Below are positions 18,206 through 27,165 of a stretch of 64,000 nt of DNA, one piece after another. The notes under the pieces are model-generated. The model saw nothing but the letters and a program-made list of their open reading frames with translations. It was not told the origin of the DNA and ran no database searches. This stretch comes from Caulobacter sp. Root343 (lineage in GTDB: Bacteria; Pseudomonadota; Alphaproteobacteria; Caulobacterales; Caulobacteraceae). The DNA is taken from NCBI RefSeq assembly GCF_001425745.1, contig NZ_LMDF01000005.1, positions 62,001 to 126,000 on the forward strand, read 5' to 3'. Both the position numbers and the translations under genes were made by a program. How positions within the stretch are numbered: the stretch's first letter is position 1; each line of letters opens with the position of its first letter.

Positions 18206-19761
18206 ACCCGCGTCACCCGCACCGCCATCCACGGCCGGCCGGGCAGCGCCACGGTCGGCCGGTTCGGGTCGTGCAGGAAGTAGGCGTCCTGCTTGGCCAT
18301 AACGAACGCGCCGTCGATCGGCGTCACGGTCATGGCCCAGGTGTCCAGCACCTCGACCCGGAACCGCTCGCCGCCCGTCAGCCCATCCTTGGGCAAGGAC
18401 ACCGCCCATTGCGTCAGCGCCGCCTCGCCGAAATAGCGCAGGTAGTACGACCCCGCCGCGCCGCCCAGGTGCTGGTCCCACCACTTGTCGATCGGCTCGA
18501 AGCCGGGTGTGGGCCCCGCCTCCATCACCGCCTTCAGGAAGGCCAGGCGCGGCGTGCTCTGGCCGTGCAGCCTGCCGCCCTTGGCGGTCCAGCCGTCGTC
18601 GCCTTTGTAGATCTCGCCGTGGCCGACATAGGTCCCGGCCACCAGGCCGTGCCAGAAGCGTTCGACCATGCCCTCGGGCGTCAGGTCGCCCCAGCGCTTG
18701 TCGATGTCGCCCTCGTAGCGGACCTCGTCATAGATCACCGGCTTCTTCCAGACGCTGCGCAGCAGCTCGGCCCGGGTGTCGTCCAGCACCGCCGCGCCGT
18801 TCTGGATGCTGGCGTGGCTGATCCACGGCCGGCCGTTGTCGTAGAGCTCCCGCCAGTTGTGGATCGAGCAGAGGCGGCGGTAGGGATCGTCGCGCCGGAT
18901 CAGCTGGCCGATCCGCTCGAAGTCGGCGGCGGTCTTGGCCTTGACCAGGTCCCACTCGTTGGCGAGCGACCACCAGACATTCGAGAAGGCGGCGAACCGC
19001 GCGACCATGTAGCGGACATAGCGGTCGTCGCGGGCGGCGGTCATGGCGTGCCAGCCGCTCTTGTCGTCATAGGGGTGGAACAGGATCAGGTCGGCCTGGA
19101 TGCCCAGCGCGCCCAGGCGCCGGACGCGGTCCTCCAGCCGGCGGAAATAGGCCGGGTTCAGGCGATCGAGGTCCCAGCCATCTCCGCGTTTTTCGAACGG
19201 GAAGATCGGCTCGGCCGCCACGTTCGGGAAGACGCACATCCGCACCTTGTTGAACGGCGAAGCCTTCAGTGTCGCCAGGGTCTGGTCGCAGAGGGCGTCG
19301 CTCTGCTGGGCCCAGGCATAGGCGGTGGTGCCGACCTGCCGGAAAGGCGTCCCGTCGGCATGGGCGAAGTGATAGCCGCCGGCGACCCGCAGCGGGCCGT
19401 GGTCGCCAGGGCGCGGCGCGAGCGCGGTGACCGCCCCGGTCTTGCCGTTCAGCGCCGCGACGGGACTGACGGTCCGCCAGCGCCAGAGGCCTTCGGTCGG
19501 TGGGCTGAAGCGGAGGCGGTATGTCCCGTCGCCGTCGTAGAAGCCCCGGACGGTCAGCGACGCCTTGCCGTCGGTGAAGACGGCCGACAGCGCGACGTCG
19601 AACGGCTCGCCGACGCTCGGCCCCTTCAGGACGATTTCATGGACGCCCCAGCGCGCGACGGTCGGTTCGGCGGCGCCCTTCTGGGCTTGAGCGGCGGGCG
19701 CGGCGAGGAAGGCCAGGCCCAGCCCGGCGGCTTCGCGGCGCGTTAGCGGTAAGGAGCGCAT
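18202..19761 (-). CDS. DUF5060/DUF4038-type glycoside hydrolase, secreted
   Basis: A 519-residue protein. A signal sequence (MRSLPLTRREAAGLGLAFLAAPAAQAQ, with a twin-arginine-like RR) precedes an N-terminal beta-sandwich of the DUF5060 kind (WGVHEIVLKGPS...TEGLWRWRT, about 35-110). A TIM-barrel domain of the DUF4038 type follows, with VGTTAYAW, KVRMCVFPN and the WWSLANEWDL motif holding a candidate catalytic glutamate near residue 270. A C-terminal strand domain closes the protein. Such enzymes trim plant polysaccharide side chains in the periplasm. Exact linkage unknown. Confidence 0.82.
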   Translation of the reverse strand: MRSLPLTRREAAGLGLAFLAAPAAQAQKGAAEPTVARWGVHEIVLKGPSVGEPFDVALSAVFTDGKASLTVRGFYDGDGTYRLRFSPPTEGLWRWRTVSPVAALNGKTGAVTALAPRPGDHGPLRVAGGYHFAHADGTPFRQVGTTAYAWAQQSDALCDQTLATLKASPFNKVRMCVFPNVAAEPIFPFEKRGDGWDLDRLNPAYFRRLEDRVRRLGALGIQADLILFHPYDDKSGWHAMTAARDDRYVRYMVARFAAFSNVWWSLANEWDLVKAKTAADFERIGQLIRRDDPYRRLCSIHNWRELYDNGRPWISHASIQNGAAVLDDTRAELLRSVWKKPVIYDEVRYEGDIDKRWGDLTPEGMVERFWHGLVAGTYVGHGEIYKGDDGWTAKGGRLHGQSTPRLAFLKAVMEAGPTPGFEPIDKWWDQHLGGAAGSYYLRYFGEAALTQWAVSLPKDGLTGGERFRVEVLDTWAMTVTPIDGAFVMAKQDAYFLHDPNRPTVALPGRPWMAVRVTRV

Positions 19762-19805
19762 GGCGGGAGTAGCGCAGGCGAAGCGGTGATTCACAATCCT
19801 CCCGA

Positions 19806-19914
19806 TCCTCCCCTTCTGGGGGCGGTGGCCCGGAAGGTCGGAGGGGGCAGCTCGGCCTATGCAGAGCAGCCCCCTCAATCGCTCCGCGACAGCTCCCCCA
19901 AAGGGGGAGCAGCT
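19806..19914. repeat. Inverted-repeat element, singleton type
   Basis: About 110 bp bounded by CTCCCCTTCTGGGGGCGG and GCTCCCCCAAAGGGGGAG, with CGGAGGGGGCAGCTCGGC inside. It resembles family 2 in design but not in detailed sequence. It fills the gap between cckA and the hydrolase promoter. Confidence 0.6.
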
Positions 19915-19921
19915 ACAACGT

Positions 19922-21997
19922 CTAAGCCGCCTGCAGCTGCTGCTTGACCCGCTCGGCCAGGGTCTTGATGTCGATCGGCTTGGCCAGGAAGGTCACGCCC
20001 GTCTCGCCTTCCAGCAGGTCGCTGAACTCGGCCTCGGCATAGCCGGAGATGAACATCACCGGCGCGTTGCCCAGATAGCCGCGCGCCTTCTTCAGCAGGG
20101 TCGGGCCATCGATGCCGGGCATGATCACGTCGCTGATCAGCAGGTCGATCGTGCCGGCGTGCTCCTCGGCGATGAGCAGCGCCTCCTCGCCGTCGGCGGC
20201 CTCCAGCACCTCGTAGCCACGGGCGCGCAGCAGGCGGGCGGCGACGCTGCGGACGGCGTCCTCGTCCTCGACGAACAGGATGCGGCCGGCGCCCGACAGG
20301 TCGCGGGCGGCGCGCGGCTTGACCGGCTCGGCGGTGGCCTGGGCGGCCACGACACCGGCCGGGGCGTCATAGATCGGCAGGAAGATCCGGAAGGCCGCGC
20401 CCTCGCCCGGGCGGCTGTGGACGTGGATCCAGCCGTCGCTCTGCTTGACGATGCCGTAGACCGTGGCCAGGCCCAGGCCCGTCCCCTCGCCCACCGGCTT
20501 GGTGGTGAAGAACGGGTCGAAGATCTTGCCCATCACGTCCGGCGGGATGCCGGGACCGTCATCGCTGACTTCGATGAAGGCGACGTCGCTTTCGGCGGCC
20601 GGGAAGCCCAGACCGATGGCTTCGTCGCGGGTCAGGCGGGCGGTGCGGATGCGCACGATGCCGCCGCCCTTGGCCGCGCGCACGGCGTCGCGGGCGTTGA
20701 CGGCCAGGTTCATGACCGCCGTCTCGAGCTGGCTCTTGTCGGCTCGCACGCGCGGCAGGTCGCGGCCGTAGTCGGTGATCAGCTTGACGTCTTCGCGCAG
20801 CAGGCGGCGCAGCAGGACCTCGAACTCGGAGATCAGTTCGCCCAGGTCCAGCACTTCGCGCTGAACGGTCTGCTTGCGCGAGAAGGCCAGCAGCTTGCGG
20901 ACCAGGTCGGCGGCGCGCACGCCTGTCTGGCGGATCTCGTTGAGGCCTTCGTACGACGGGTCGCCGACCGGGTGACGGTGCAGCAGCTCGTCCAGGCGCA
21001 GCTGGATGGCGGTCAGCAGGTTGTTGAAGTCGTGGGCCACGCCGCCGGCCAGTTGGCCGATGGCCTGCATCTTCTGGGCCTGAGCCAGCTGCAGTTCCAT
21101 CTGCTTCTGCTCGGACACGTCGATCATGTAGGCCACGACGCGGCCTTCGGCGCGGTAGAGATAGAGATGGACGATGCGCGTCTGGTCGCGGGCCAGGCGC
21201 ACCTCGAACGGGCCGGCGCGGCCTTCGCTGAGACGGGTCTCGGCCTCGGCGCGCGAGGCGGCGTCGATCAGGTCGCCGAACATCACGCCGGCCTTCGCGC
21301 CGGTCATGGTGGTCAGGGCGGGATTGTTTTCCAGGATCCGCGACTTGAAGGGCTCGACGCCCTCCAGCAGGGCCGCGCCGAACGGCGAGGCGCCGGCGAA
21401 GGCGTCCAGCGTGGTGGGCGGCGGCGCCGCGCGCTCGGCCACGGGGACCGGGGCGGCCGTCTCGGCGACCGGCTCGGCGACGACGATCGGGGTCAGGCGG
21501 ATCAGCAGGCGCCCGCCGGCCAGGCGCGAGACCCGGGCCGTATGGTCGAGATCGCCGGCGCGCAGCAGGCCCTCGGCCATCTCGCCCTTGCGGGCCTGGA
21601 CTAGCGCCGCGAACAGGCTGGAGCCCGCCACGCCCTTGGGCAGGCGGCGCTGCTCGCCCATCGCCGCGCGCCAGGCTGGATTGGCGGCCAGCACGCGACC
21701 GTCGGCGGCGGCCAGGGCGGCCGGCTCGCTGAGCGCGTCGATGAAGCCCTCGGCCTGGTCGGCGTCGTTACCGCCGGCGGCCGAGCCCCGGATGGCCACC
21801 AGGCCCAGGATCGAGACGCCCGCTACGCCTAGCAGCAGCAGCAGGCCGGCCAGGGTGGTGGGTCCCGCCTTCAGCGCCGGAGCGGCCGAAAACGCCGCCG
21901 CCGCCACGAAGAACACCGCCGCGCCCGCCAGCCACGGATCGAAGCGCCGGCGCGGCGCGCCGGTCGAAGCTTTGTCCTGAAGCTGGAAATCGGCCAT
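19922..21997 (-). CDS. cckA: CckA hybrid histidine kinase, cell-cycle master kinase
   Basis: A 691-residue kinase/phosphatase that sits in the inner membrane and passes phosphate through ChpT to CtrA and CpdR. Two N-terminal membrane helices (about 22-41 and 48-70) precede two PAS-like regions (about 80-170 and 195-295). The DHp motif [14 protein letters not shown] puts the phospho-histidine at H322. The ATP-binding boxes are N434 (LAVNARDAV), DDGPGIPP and GEGTGLGL. The receiver domain carries D623 ([10 protein letters not shown]) and K in FLAKPID. Length and both phospho-residue positions equal those known for C. crescentus CckA. The start at 21997 gives this exact length. It lies 103 bp downstream of flhB in the same direction. 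Confidence 0.98.
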   Translation of the reverse strand: MADFQLQDKASTGAPRRRFDPWLAGAAVFFVAAAAFSAAPALKAGPTTLAGLLLLLGVAGVSILGLVAIRGSAAGGNDADQAEGFIDALSEPAALAAADGRVLAANPAWRAAMGEQRRLPKGVAGSSLFAALVQARKGEMAEGLLRAGDLDHTARVSRLAGGRLLIRLTPIVVAEPVAETAAPVPVAERAAPPPTTLDAFAGASPFGAALLEGVEPFKSRILENNPALTTMTGAKAGVMFGDLIDAASRAEAETRLSEGRAGPFEVRLARDQTRIVHLYLYRAEGRVVAYMIDVSEQKQMELQLAQAQKMQAIGQLAGGVAHDFNNLLTAIQLRLDELLHRHPVGDPSYEGLNEIRQTGVRAADLVRKLLAFSRKQTVQREVLDLGELISEFEVLLRRLLREDVKLITDYGRDLPRVRADKSQLETAVMNLAVNARDAVRAAKGGGIVRIRTARLTRDEAIGLGFPAAESDVAFIEVSDDGPGIPPDVMGKIFDPFFTTKPVGEGTGLGLATVYGIVKQSDGWIHVHSRPGEGAAFRIFLPIYDAPAGVVAAQATAEPVKPRAARDLSGAGRILFVEDEDAVRSVAARLLRARGYEVLEAADGEEALLIAEEHAGTIDLLISDVIMPGIDGPTLLKKARGYLGNAPVMFISGYAEAEFSDLLEGETGVTFLAKPIDIKTLAERVKQQLQAA

Positions 21998-22100
21998 GGG
22001 CGGGATGCTTACCTTCGCTACGGTGAGGCTGCGACTCACCCGCAATCGGAGAAAGGATAGCCTTTCCCGAGCGGTAGGTCAGATTTGTTGCGGACAGGCT

Positions 22101-23198
22101 CTAGAGCGGACGCGCGCGGGGTCCTTGGCGTGATTGGGGCTTCTTGCCGTTCATGATGAAGCTGATCACCTTGGCGACGGCCTCGAAGTGTTCGACGGGG
22201 ATTTCCTCGTCGATCTCGACGCTGGCGTAGAGGGCGCGGGCCAGGGGCGGATCCTCCAGCACCGGCACGCCGTGCTCCTCGGCGATGGCGCGGATCTTCA
22301 GGGCCAGCTCGTCCATGCCCTTGGCCACGCACAGCGGCGCGGGCGTTTCGCCGGCGTCGTATTTCAGCGCCACGGCGTAGTGGGTTGGGTTCATGACGAC
22401 CACGGTCGCCTTGGGCACGGCCTGCATCATCCGCTGGCGCGAGCGCTGCATCTGGATCTGGCGGCGCTTGCCCTTGATGTGCGGGTCGCCGTCCGACTGC
22501 TTGTACTCTTCCTTGACCTCCTGGAGGGTCATGCGCATGCGGTTCATGAACCGCTGACGCTGGATGAACCAGTCGAAGGCGGCGGTGGCGACCAGGAAGA
22601 TGATCACCATGATCAGCAGCTTCTTGGCGAGCTTCATCGCCTCCGGGATCATCGCCGCCACGTCCATGCCGACCAGGTTGCGGACCTCGCCGACATTGGG
22701 CTTCAGCACCATCCAGGCGATCAGGGCCGTGACGCCGATCTTCACGATCGACTTGGCGAACTGGATAAAGCCGTCCATGCCGAAGATGCGGCCCAGGCCC
22801 TTCATCACGTCCAGCTTGCTGAAGTCGGGCTTCAGCTTGTCGGGCGTCAGCATGAAGCCGGTCTGGGCGACATTGGCGATCACGCCCATCACGGCGCTGA
22901 CCACCATCACCAGCACCAGCGGCGGCAGGGCGGCCATGGTCGCCCGCTTCATCACCACCATGGCCCCGCCGCTGGACAGGTCGGTAGTGCCGGCGTGGGC
23001 GATGAACGGAACCAGGGCGGAGGCCAGGTCGCGGGTCATCCAGCCGCCGGCGATCAGGATCACCGACACCGCGCCGGTCAGCGAGGCCAACTGCGAGATG
23101 TCCGCGCTCTTGACGACGTCGCCCTTGGCGCGGGCGTCCGACAGCTTCTTGGCTGACGGTTCTTCTGTTTTCGACTCGGGATCCGTATCGTCAGCCAT
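22101..23198 (-). CDS. flhB: Flagellar export protein FlhB
   Basis: A 365-residue component of the flagellar type III export gate, which switches substrate from rod/hook to filament proteins. The N-terminus ESKTEEPSAKKLSDARAKGDV is the family signature, followed by four membrane helices. The cytoplasmic domain has the NPTHYAVALKY autocleavage motif (Asn-Pro at about 269) and ends with EEIPVEHFEAVAKVISFI. It starts 9 bp after fliR ends, so translation is probably coupled in the fliQ-fliR-flhB operon. Confidence 0.97.
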   Translation of the reverse strand: MADDTDPESKTEEPSAKKLSDARAKGDVVKSADISQLASLTGAVSVILIAGGWMTRDLASALVPFIAHAGTTDLSSGGAMVVMKRATMAALPPLVLVMVVSAVMGVIANVAQTGFMLTPDKLKPDFSKLDVMKGLGRIFGMDGFIQFAKSIVKIGVTALIAWMVLKPNVGEVRNLVGMDVAAMIPEAMKLAKKLLIMVIIFLVATAAFDWFIQRQRFMNRMRMTLQEVKEEYKQSDGDPHIKGKRRQIQMQRSRQRMMQAVPKATVVVMNPTHYAVALKYDAGETPAPLCVAKGMDELALKIRAIAEEHGVPVLEDPPLARALYASVEIDEEIPVEHFEAVAKVISFIMNGKKPQSRQGPRARPL

Positions 23199-23207
23199 GC
23201 CCGTCCC

Positions 23208-23963
23208 CTAGCTGAACACTTCGAGGAGTTCGCGGTAGCGGTCGGTCCAGACCATGGCGATGCCGCCGAGCGACAGGGCCAGCAGGGACAGGCCCAGGAT
23301 CACGCTGAGCGGCGAGGCCACGAAGAAGATCTGGAAGGCGGGCATGACCCGGCCGACCAGGCCCGTGGCGAGGTTGAAGACCAGAGAGAACACGATCACC
23401 GGCGCGGCCAGCTGGACGCCCAGGGTGAACGACTGCGCCACCGTCCGCACCGCCAGGGTGACGGCGTCGTTGATCGGCACGGCGCGGGTGAACGGGAACA
23501 GGGTATAGGACTTGACGATCGCGCCGATGAACAGGTGATGCAGGCCCGTGGCCATCACCAGGGTCAGGCCCAGCATCGACAGGAAGCTGGCCACCGCCGT
23601 GCTGGAGCCCTGCATCGACGGGTTGGTGCTCTGGGCGAACGACAGGGTGGTCTGCATCGAGATGATCTCGCCGGCCGTGGTCAGCGACAACATGAACAGC
23701 CGCAGCACCGAGCCGATCATCAGGCCGATCAGGATCTCGTGGATCACCGCGCCGACCAGGCCGCCGAGGGTGGTCGGAATCGGCGGCACGCCGCTCTGGA
23801 CCAGCGGGCCCAGCAGCAGGGCCAACAGCAGGGCGAACGACAGGCGGATGCGCGGCGGCACCGACTGCTCGCCGATGCCCGGCATGGTCATGACCATGGC
23901 GCCCACCCGCGCGAAGACGAGCGCGGCGACATAGACCTGAAAGTTGGTGGCGAAGGAGTTCAA
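23208..23963 (-). CDS. fliR: Flagellar export protein FliR
   Basis: A 251-residue inner-membrane protein of the flagellar type III export gate. It has about six hydrophobic segments with family landmarks FARVGAMVMTMPGIGEQSVPPRIRL near the N-terminus and LVFNLATGLVGRVMPAFQIFFVASP in the C-terminal half. It starts 18 bp after fliQ and ends 9 bp before flhB, consistent with one operon. Confidence 0.97.
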   Translation of the reverse strand: MNSFATNFQVYVAALVFARVGAMVMTMPGIGEQSVPPRIRLSFALLLALLLGPLVQSGVPPIPTTLGGLVGAVIHEILIGLMIGSVLRLFMLSLTTAGEIISMQTTLSFAQSTNPSMQGSSTAVASFLSMLGLTLVMATGLHHLFIGAIVKSYTLFPFTRAVPINDAVTLAVRTVAQSFTLGVQLAAPVIVFSLVFNLATGLVGRVMPAFQIFFVASPLSVILGLSLLALSLGGIAMVWTDRYRELLEVFS

Positions 23964-23981
23964 AAGGGCCCCTTGCCTTCC

Positions 23982-24245
23982 CTACATGCCGGCGATGCGA
24001 GCGGCGATCTGGCGCATGAACTGGCTCATCAACGAGCCCATCAGCGGCAGGAAGATCAGCAGCGCGACGAAGATCGACACGATCTTGGGCGCGTAGACCA
24101 GGGTCTGTTCCTGGATCTGGGTCAGGGCCTGGAACAGGCCGATGGCGACACCGACGACCAGGCCGACGATCAGGCACGGCGCGCAGAGCTGAAGCGTCAG
24201 CCAGATCGCGTCGCGGCCGACATCAAGAACCTCGGCGCCCGTCAT
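23982..24245 (-). CDS. fliQ: Flagellar export protein FliQ
   Basis: An 87-residue protein with two membrane helices and the family sequence MTGAEVLDVGRDAIWLTLQL...GLVVGVAIGLFQALTQIQEQTL. It assembles with FliP and FliR into the export channel. It is first in the fliQ-fliR-flhB operon and has a CtrA box 69-83 bp upstream, matching the known early (class II) flagellar control in Caulobacter. Confidence 0.96.
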   Translation of the reverse strand: MTGAEVLDVGRDAIWLTLQLCAPCLIVGLVVGVAIGLFQALTQIQEQTLVYAPKIVSIFVALLIFLPLMGSLMSQFMRQIAARIAGM

Positions 24246-24313
24246 GCAAAGCCTCGTCGGAATCGGCCGTACTGGCCGCTTGGATTCGAGGCTGGAAGAT
24301 GGGGCGAATATGG

Positions 24314-24328
24314 TTAACAGGGCGTTAG
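24314..24328 (-). promoter_or_regulatory. CtrA box upstream of fliQ
   Basis: TTAA-CAGGGCG-TTAG matches the CtrA consensus TTAA-N7-TTAA with one mismatch. Its position upstream of fliQ fits direct activation of the operon by phosphorylated CtrA. The strand given is that of the target gene. Confidence 0.8.
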
Positions 24329-24382
24329 GGGTTGTTACCCGGACGGTAGGAAACCGGGGGCGCGACGCTCTGTCTCAATCGC

Positions 24383-24520
24383 TCCTTCCCTCCCCCCTTG
24401 CGGGAGAGGGTGGCCCGCGAAGCGGGTCGGGTGAGGGGTCGCGCCGTCCTATCGGACAAGCCTTCCGACCCCTCATCCGTCAGCTGCGCCGACACCTTCT
24501 CCCGCAAGGGAGAAGGAAGA
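24383..24520. repeat. Inverted-repeat element with CTCCCGCAAGGGAG-type arms
   Basis: Arms CTTCCCTCCCCCCTTGCGGGAG and its near-complement around 24496-24520 (TCTCCCGCAAGGGAGAAG), interior CCCGCGAAGCGGGTCGGGTGAGGGG. It begins directly after the stop of the TonB-like gene and separates it from the fliQ promoter. Confidence 0.7.
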
Positions 24521-24524
24521 AATC

Positions 24525-24827
24525 CTAGCGGATGCGGATGCGCACCGGCACCTGGATGTACGAGCCCGCGCGGCTCTTGCCGTCGGGGCCCAGCAGGTCC
24601 ACCTGGAACTGCGAAGCCATGGTCAGGGCGGCCTGGCCGACGCCGAGGTCGTTGGGGCTTTCTTCCTGGACGGTGCAGGCGGTCAGGTGGCCGTCCTGCT
24701 TGACCAGACAGTTCAGAAGGGCGACGGCGACGCGCGGCTCGGAGACGGGGGTCAGCAGGTCCGACGGGGCCTTGGCCGGAGCGGCGTTGGCGACGACGGC
24801 GGCGGCGAGAGCGAGCGAAGCGATCAC
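24525..24827 (-). CDS. Small exported TonB-C-terminal-like protein
   Basis: A 100-residue protein with an N-terminal signal peptide (MIASLALAAAVVANAAPA). The mature part, with VAVALLNCLVKQDGHLTACTVQEESP...ALTMASQFQVDLLGPDGKS, resembles the beta-strand/helix layout of TonB C-terminal domains, including two cysteines that could form a disulfide. It is far shorter than a true TonB and lacks its membrane anchor and proline-rich spacer. Function unknown. Same direction as the helical-repeat gene upstream. Confidence 0.6.
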   Translation of the reverse strand: MIASLALAAAVVANAAPAKAPSDLLTPVSEPRVAVALLNCLVKQDGHLTACTVQEESPNDLGVGQAALTMASQFQVDLLGPDGKSRAGSYIQVPVRIRIR

Positions 24828-24905
24828 GAGTTCATCCCTTTACTTATCTTTTTGGCCGGCCTTTCCGCCGCCCATTTTCCGTGTCGGAGAGTGTTCCGTT
24901 TCGGA

Positions 24906-26273
24906 TCAGGCGGCCTGGGCCTGCTTCAAACGTTGCAGGCCTTGTGCCGCCAGGTCGGTCAGCGAGCGCAGGCCCAGTTCCGAGAACACGTCGAAGGCGC
25001 AGGCCAGGGCCGCCCCGGCCCTCGCCAGGCGGCCATCGTCGCGGCCGGTGATCTCGACCCGGGCCTCATAGAGGCGGGCCAGGTTCATCTGGGCCACGGC
25101 CCAGCTGGCCGGATCGCGGCCGCCCGGCGCGGCCGACAGCTCCGCCTTGAAGGCCAGCTCGGCGGCGTCCAGCACCGCCAGGTCGGCGGTCAGCTCGGCG
25201 CAGCGGGCCAGGCTGAGGGCGCGGTTGTTGGCGACCACGGCGCGCAGGGCCAAGGCCGGCTGGGCCTTCAGCACCTGGGTCGAGCGATCATAGGCCGAGA
25301 CGGCCTGTTCGAAGGCGCGCTCGCTGGTCGAGGCCTCGCCCAGGGCCTGCAGGGCCATGCCCAGCGAGGCGTGGGCGCGGGCCCAGTCCATCGGGCTGTG
25401 GTCGGCGACCAGCACGTCGACGGCCTCGCTCAGCGCTTCGACGCCGTCGGCGATGCGCGACAGCTCACCGTCCAGCTCGCCCAGCAGCACGAGGGCCGAG
25501 CCGCGCAGGCCTTCCAGGCGGGCCCAGGCCAGCGGTTCGAAATCGGGATCCAGCACGCCGGCGGCGGTCTTGGCTTCCGATACGGCCAGTTCGGCCAGGG
25601 CGCGGTCCTTCAGGCGCTCGGCGCAGGCCAGGATCAGCTCGATGCGCGCGGCGCGCTGGTCGGCCAACTGCAGACGGGCCGGACCGCCCTTCACCCGCTT
25701 GGCCGCCGCCAAGACGCGCAGCGGCGCCTCATAGGCCTGGACCGCGGTCAGGGCGCGCTCGACATTGTTCTCGGAGAGGGCTGCGCGGCCTTCGAGGCCG
25801 GCGGTGAGCGCTCCACATAGGGCGGTGCGTTGGCCAGAGGGCGTGCGAGCCAGGGTCGCCGAGGCGGCGGCCACCAGGCCCTCGTCGCCGAACAGGTCCG
25901 CGCCCAGCACGGCCAGCACGGCCTGCTCGCAGCGGGCGGCGGCCAGGGCGTCGTGGCGGCGCTCGGCCTCGAAGATCTTCACGGCGGCCTCGGCCTGGGC
26001 GGCGCCTTTTCTGAGCGCGGCGGCGTCGCCGCTGCGGCGGGCCAGCTCGCGCCAGACCACGGCCGCTTCCAGCAGGCGCGCGCCGCGATCCTTGGCCCCG
26101 ATGCGGCCGGCGACCACGTCGGCCGAGCGGGCCTCGTTGGTCAGGAGCCGAACATCCAGAAGCTCCAGCAGCGACGTGTCGCCCCCGGTCAGCCCCTCGC
26201 GCCATGCCCCCTTGAAACCGCCTTCGGCATCGACGCCGAACAACCGCTTCAGATCCCGTCCGAACTCGAACAT
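24906..26273 (-). CDS. Alpha-helical repeat (TPR-like) protein
   Basis: A 455-residue, alanine-rich soluble protein built of helical hairpins, with TPR-like units visible such as WARAHASLGMALQALGEASTSERAFEQAVSAYDRS and WAVAQMNLARLYEARVEI. The start MFEFGRDLKRLFG at 26273 was preferred to an upstream GTG because it opens the conserved-looking part. No signal peptide or membrane segment. Two CtrA boxes lie 91-126 bp upstream, so cell-cycle or flagellar regulation is likely. It probably acts as a scaffold; partners unknown. Confidence 0.7.
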   Translation of the reverse strand: MFEFGRDLKRLFGVDAEGGFKGAWREGLTGGDTSLLELLDVRLLTNEARSADVVAGRIGAKDRGARLLEAAVVWRELARRSGDAAALRKGAAQAEAAVKIFEAERRHDALAAARCEQAVLAVLGADLFGDEGLVAAASATLARTPSGQRTALCGALTAGLEGRAALSENNVERALTAVQAYEAPLRVLAAAKRVKGGPARLQLADQRAARIELILACAERLKDRALAELAVSEAKTAAGVLDPDFEPLAWARLEGLRGSALVLLGELDGELSRIADGVEALSEAVDVLVADHSPMDWARAHASLGMALQALGEASTSERAFEQAVSAYDRSTQVLKAQPALALRAVVANNRALSLARCAELTADLAVLDAAELAFKAELSAAPGGRDPASWAVAQMNLARLYEARVEITGRDDGRLARAGAALACAFDVFSELGLRSLTDLAAQGLQRLKQAQAA

Positions 26274-26363
26274 CGCTTCGCGCACTCCGCCTACGGAACG
26301 TCCCACGTCGGGACAGCCCGACGGAGGTTCAACGCGTCATCAGCAAAACCGGAGCCAGCGCTC

Positions 26364-26378
26364 TTAACAAGTGGTTAA
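26364..26378. promoter_or_regulatory. CtrA box 1
   Basis: TTAA-CAAGTGG-TTAA is a perfect match to the CtrA consensus TTAA-N7-TTAA and is followed by C as in strong sites. Confidence 0.85.
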
Positions 26379-26384
26379 CAGGTG

Positions 26385-26399
26385 TTTACGGCGCGTTAA
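26385..26399. promoter_or_regulatory. CtrA box 2
   Basis: TTTA-CGGCGCG-TTAA has one mismatch to the CtrA consensus. Its start is exactly 21 bp from that of box 1, two helical turns away, favouring cooperative binding. Confidence 0.7.
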
Positions 26400-26469
26400 C
26401 CATAAATATTTTCCATATCTTTACACCACAATCAAAACTCCACCCAGAATGGGTGAAGACGTGTTGAAC

Positions 26470-26484
26470 TGGCACACTTCTTGC
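26470..26484 (+). promoter_or_regulatory. Sigma-54 (-24/-12) promoter
   Basis: TGGCAC-ACTTC-TTGC fits the RpoN consensus TGGCAC-N5-TTGC exactly. Transcription would start near 26495 on the plus strand. In Caulobacter, sigma-54 promoters are typical of mid/late flagellar and stalk genes. Confidence 0.8.
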
Positions 26485-26508
26485 TTTGACGAATACAAGG
26501 GAAGCCTT

Positions 26509-26643
26509 GTGACGAAGCCAGCTCTTAGAACTTTGTTCATCGAACTGAAAATGACGTTAACCCTAAGTTTTAAGCTCCGGTTTACCTTTCGTTCACGGGC
26601 GCTCGCGTCCCTTCCCTCCCCGAGCGCCGACGAAGCGGTCTAG
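26509..26643 (+). CDS. Candidate 44-residue small protein behind the sigma-54 promoter
   Basis: GTG ACG AAG CCA opens a 44-codon frame to TAG at 26641, with AAGGGAAG a few bases upstream as ribosome site. The predicted peptide is basic (VTKPALRTLFIELKMTLTLSFK) with no known family. It could instead be the 5' region of an untranslated RNA or the leader of the gene at 26679. Confidence 0.35.
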   Translation: MTKPALRTLFIELKMTLTLSFKLRFTFRSRALASLPSPSADEAV

Positions 26644-26678
26644 AAAGCCCGGATCGTCGCCGATTCCGGAGCTCGCCC

Positions 26679-27158
26679 ATGGCCGCCGTCACCCTGTGGA
26701 TCGCCAGCCTCTGCCGTCCCGATCCGGGCTACGGCGGCTGGGCCTATGTGCGGCGGATGGACGGCGAGACCGGCGCCACGGCGATCAAGGGCGCGGCCGG
26801 CGGCGAGCGCCGCACCAGCGCCGCCAGGATGAGCCTGACGGCCCTGACCGAGGCGCTGGACGGCGTCGCGGACCTACCCGCGGAGACGCCGGTGACGCTG
26901 CGCTTCCTTGATCCCGATCTGGCCGGCCAACTGGTGGCCTCGGACGGCGCCTACGCCACGGCCGAGCCAGAAGCCTGGGCCGCCGCCCGCGCGGCGCTGG
27001 CGGCCCGTGCCGTTCTGGAACTGGTCCCCGCCTCGCCCAGCGCCGCCGCCAACGGCTTCCTGGCCGCCTGGGCCGAGTTCGGCCTGGACACGGCCAAGTC
27101 GCGCGGCAGCTTCAAGGCCGCGATCCCGAAGCCGAACCTGCTGAAGTTCCCAGGGTAG
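26679..27158 (+). CDS. Degenerate RNase H-fold protein
   Basis: A 159-residue protein whose order of motifs recalls RNase HI: an N-terminal strand with DPGYGGWAYV (compare GPGGYGAIL), then GGERRTSAARMSLTALTEALDGV in place of GGEARTTNNRMELMAAI..., then PVTLRFLDPDLAGQL in place of the VTLYTDSQYV strand. The catalytic glutamate of the helix is serine here (ARMSL), so nuclease activity is unlikely. This assignment is my inference. It may be transcribed from the sigma-54 promoter about 195 bp upstream. Confidence 0.55.
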   Translation: MAAVTLWIASLCRPDPGYGGWAYVRRMDGETGATAIKGAAGGERRTSAARMSLTALTEALDGVADLPAETPVTLRFLDPDLAGQLVASDGAYATAEPEAWAAARAALAARAVLELVPASPSAAANGFLAAWAEFGLDTAKSRGSFKAAIPKPNLLKFPG

Positions 27159-27165
27159 AACCGCC

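Larger units (their letters stand above)
26274..26678. other. Regulatory AT-rich intergenic region
   Basis: A 405-bp gap with markedly lower GC than its surroundings. It carries two CtrA boxes, a consensus sigma-54 promoter pointing right, and a 44-codon ORF behind that promoter. No repeat element or RNA fold was recognised. Confidence 0.8.

Noticed and set aside
19859..21604. 581-codon plus-strand open frame
   Set aside because: Antisense to cckA; no recognisable domain or ribosome site.
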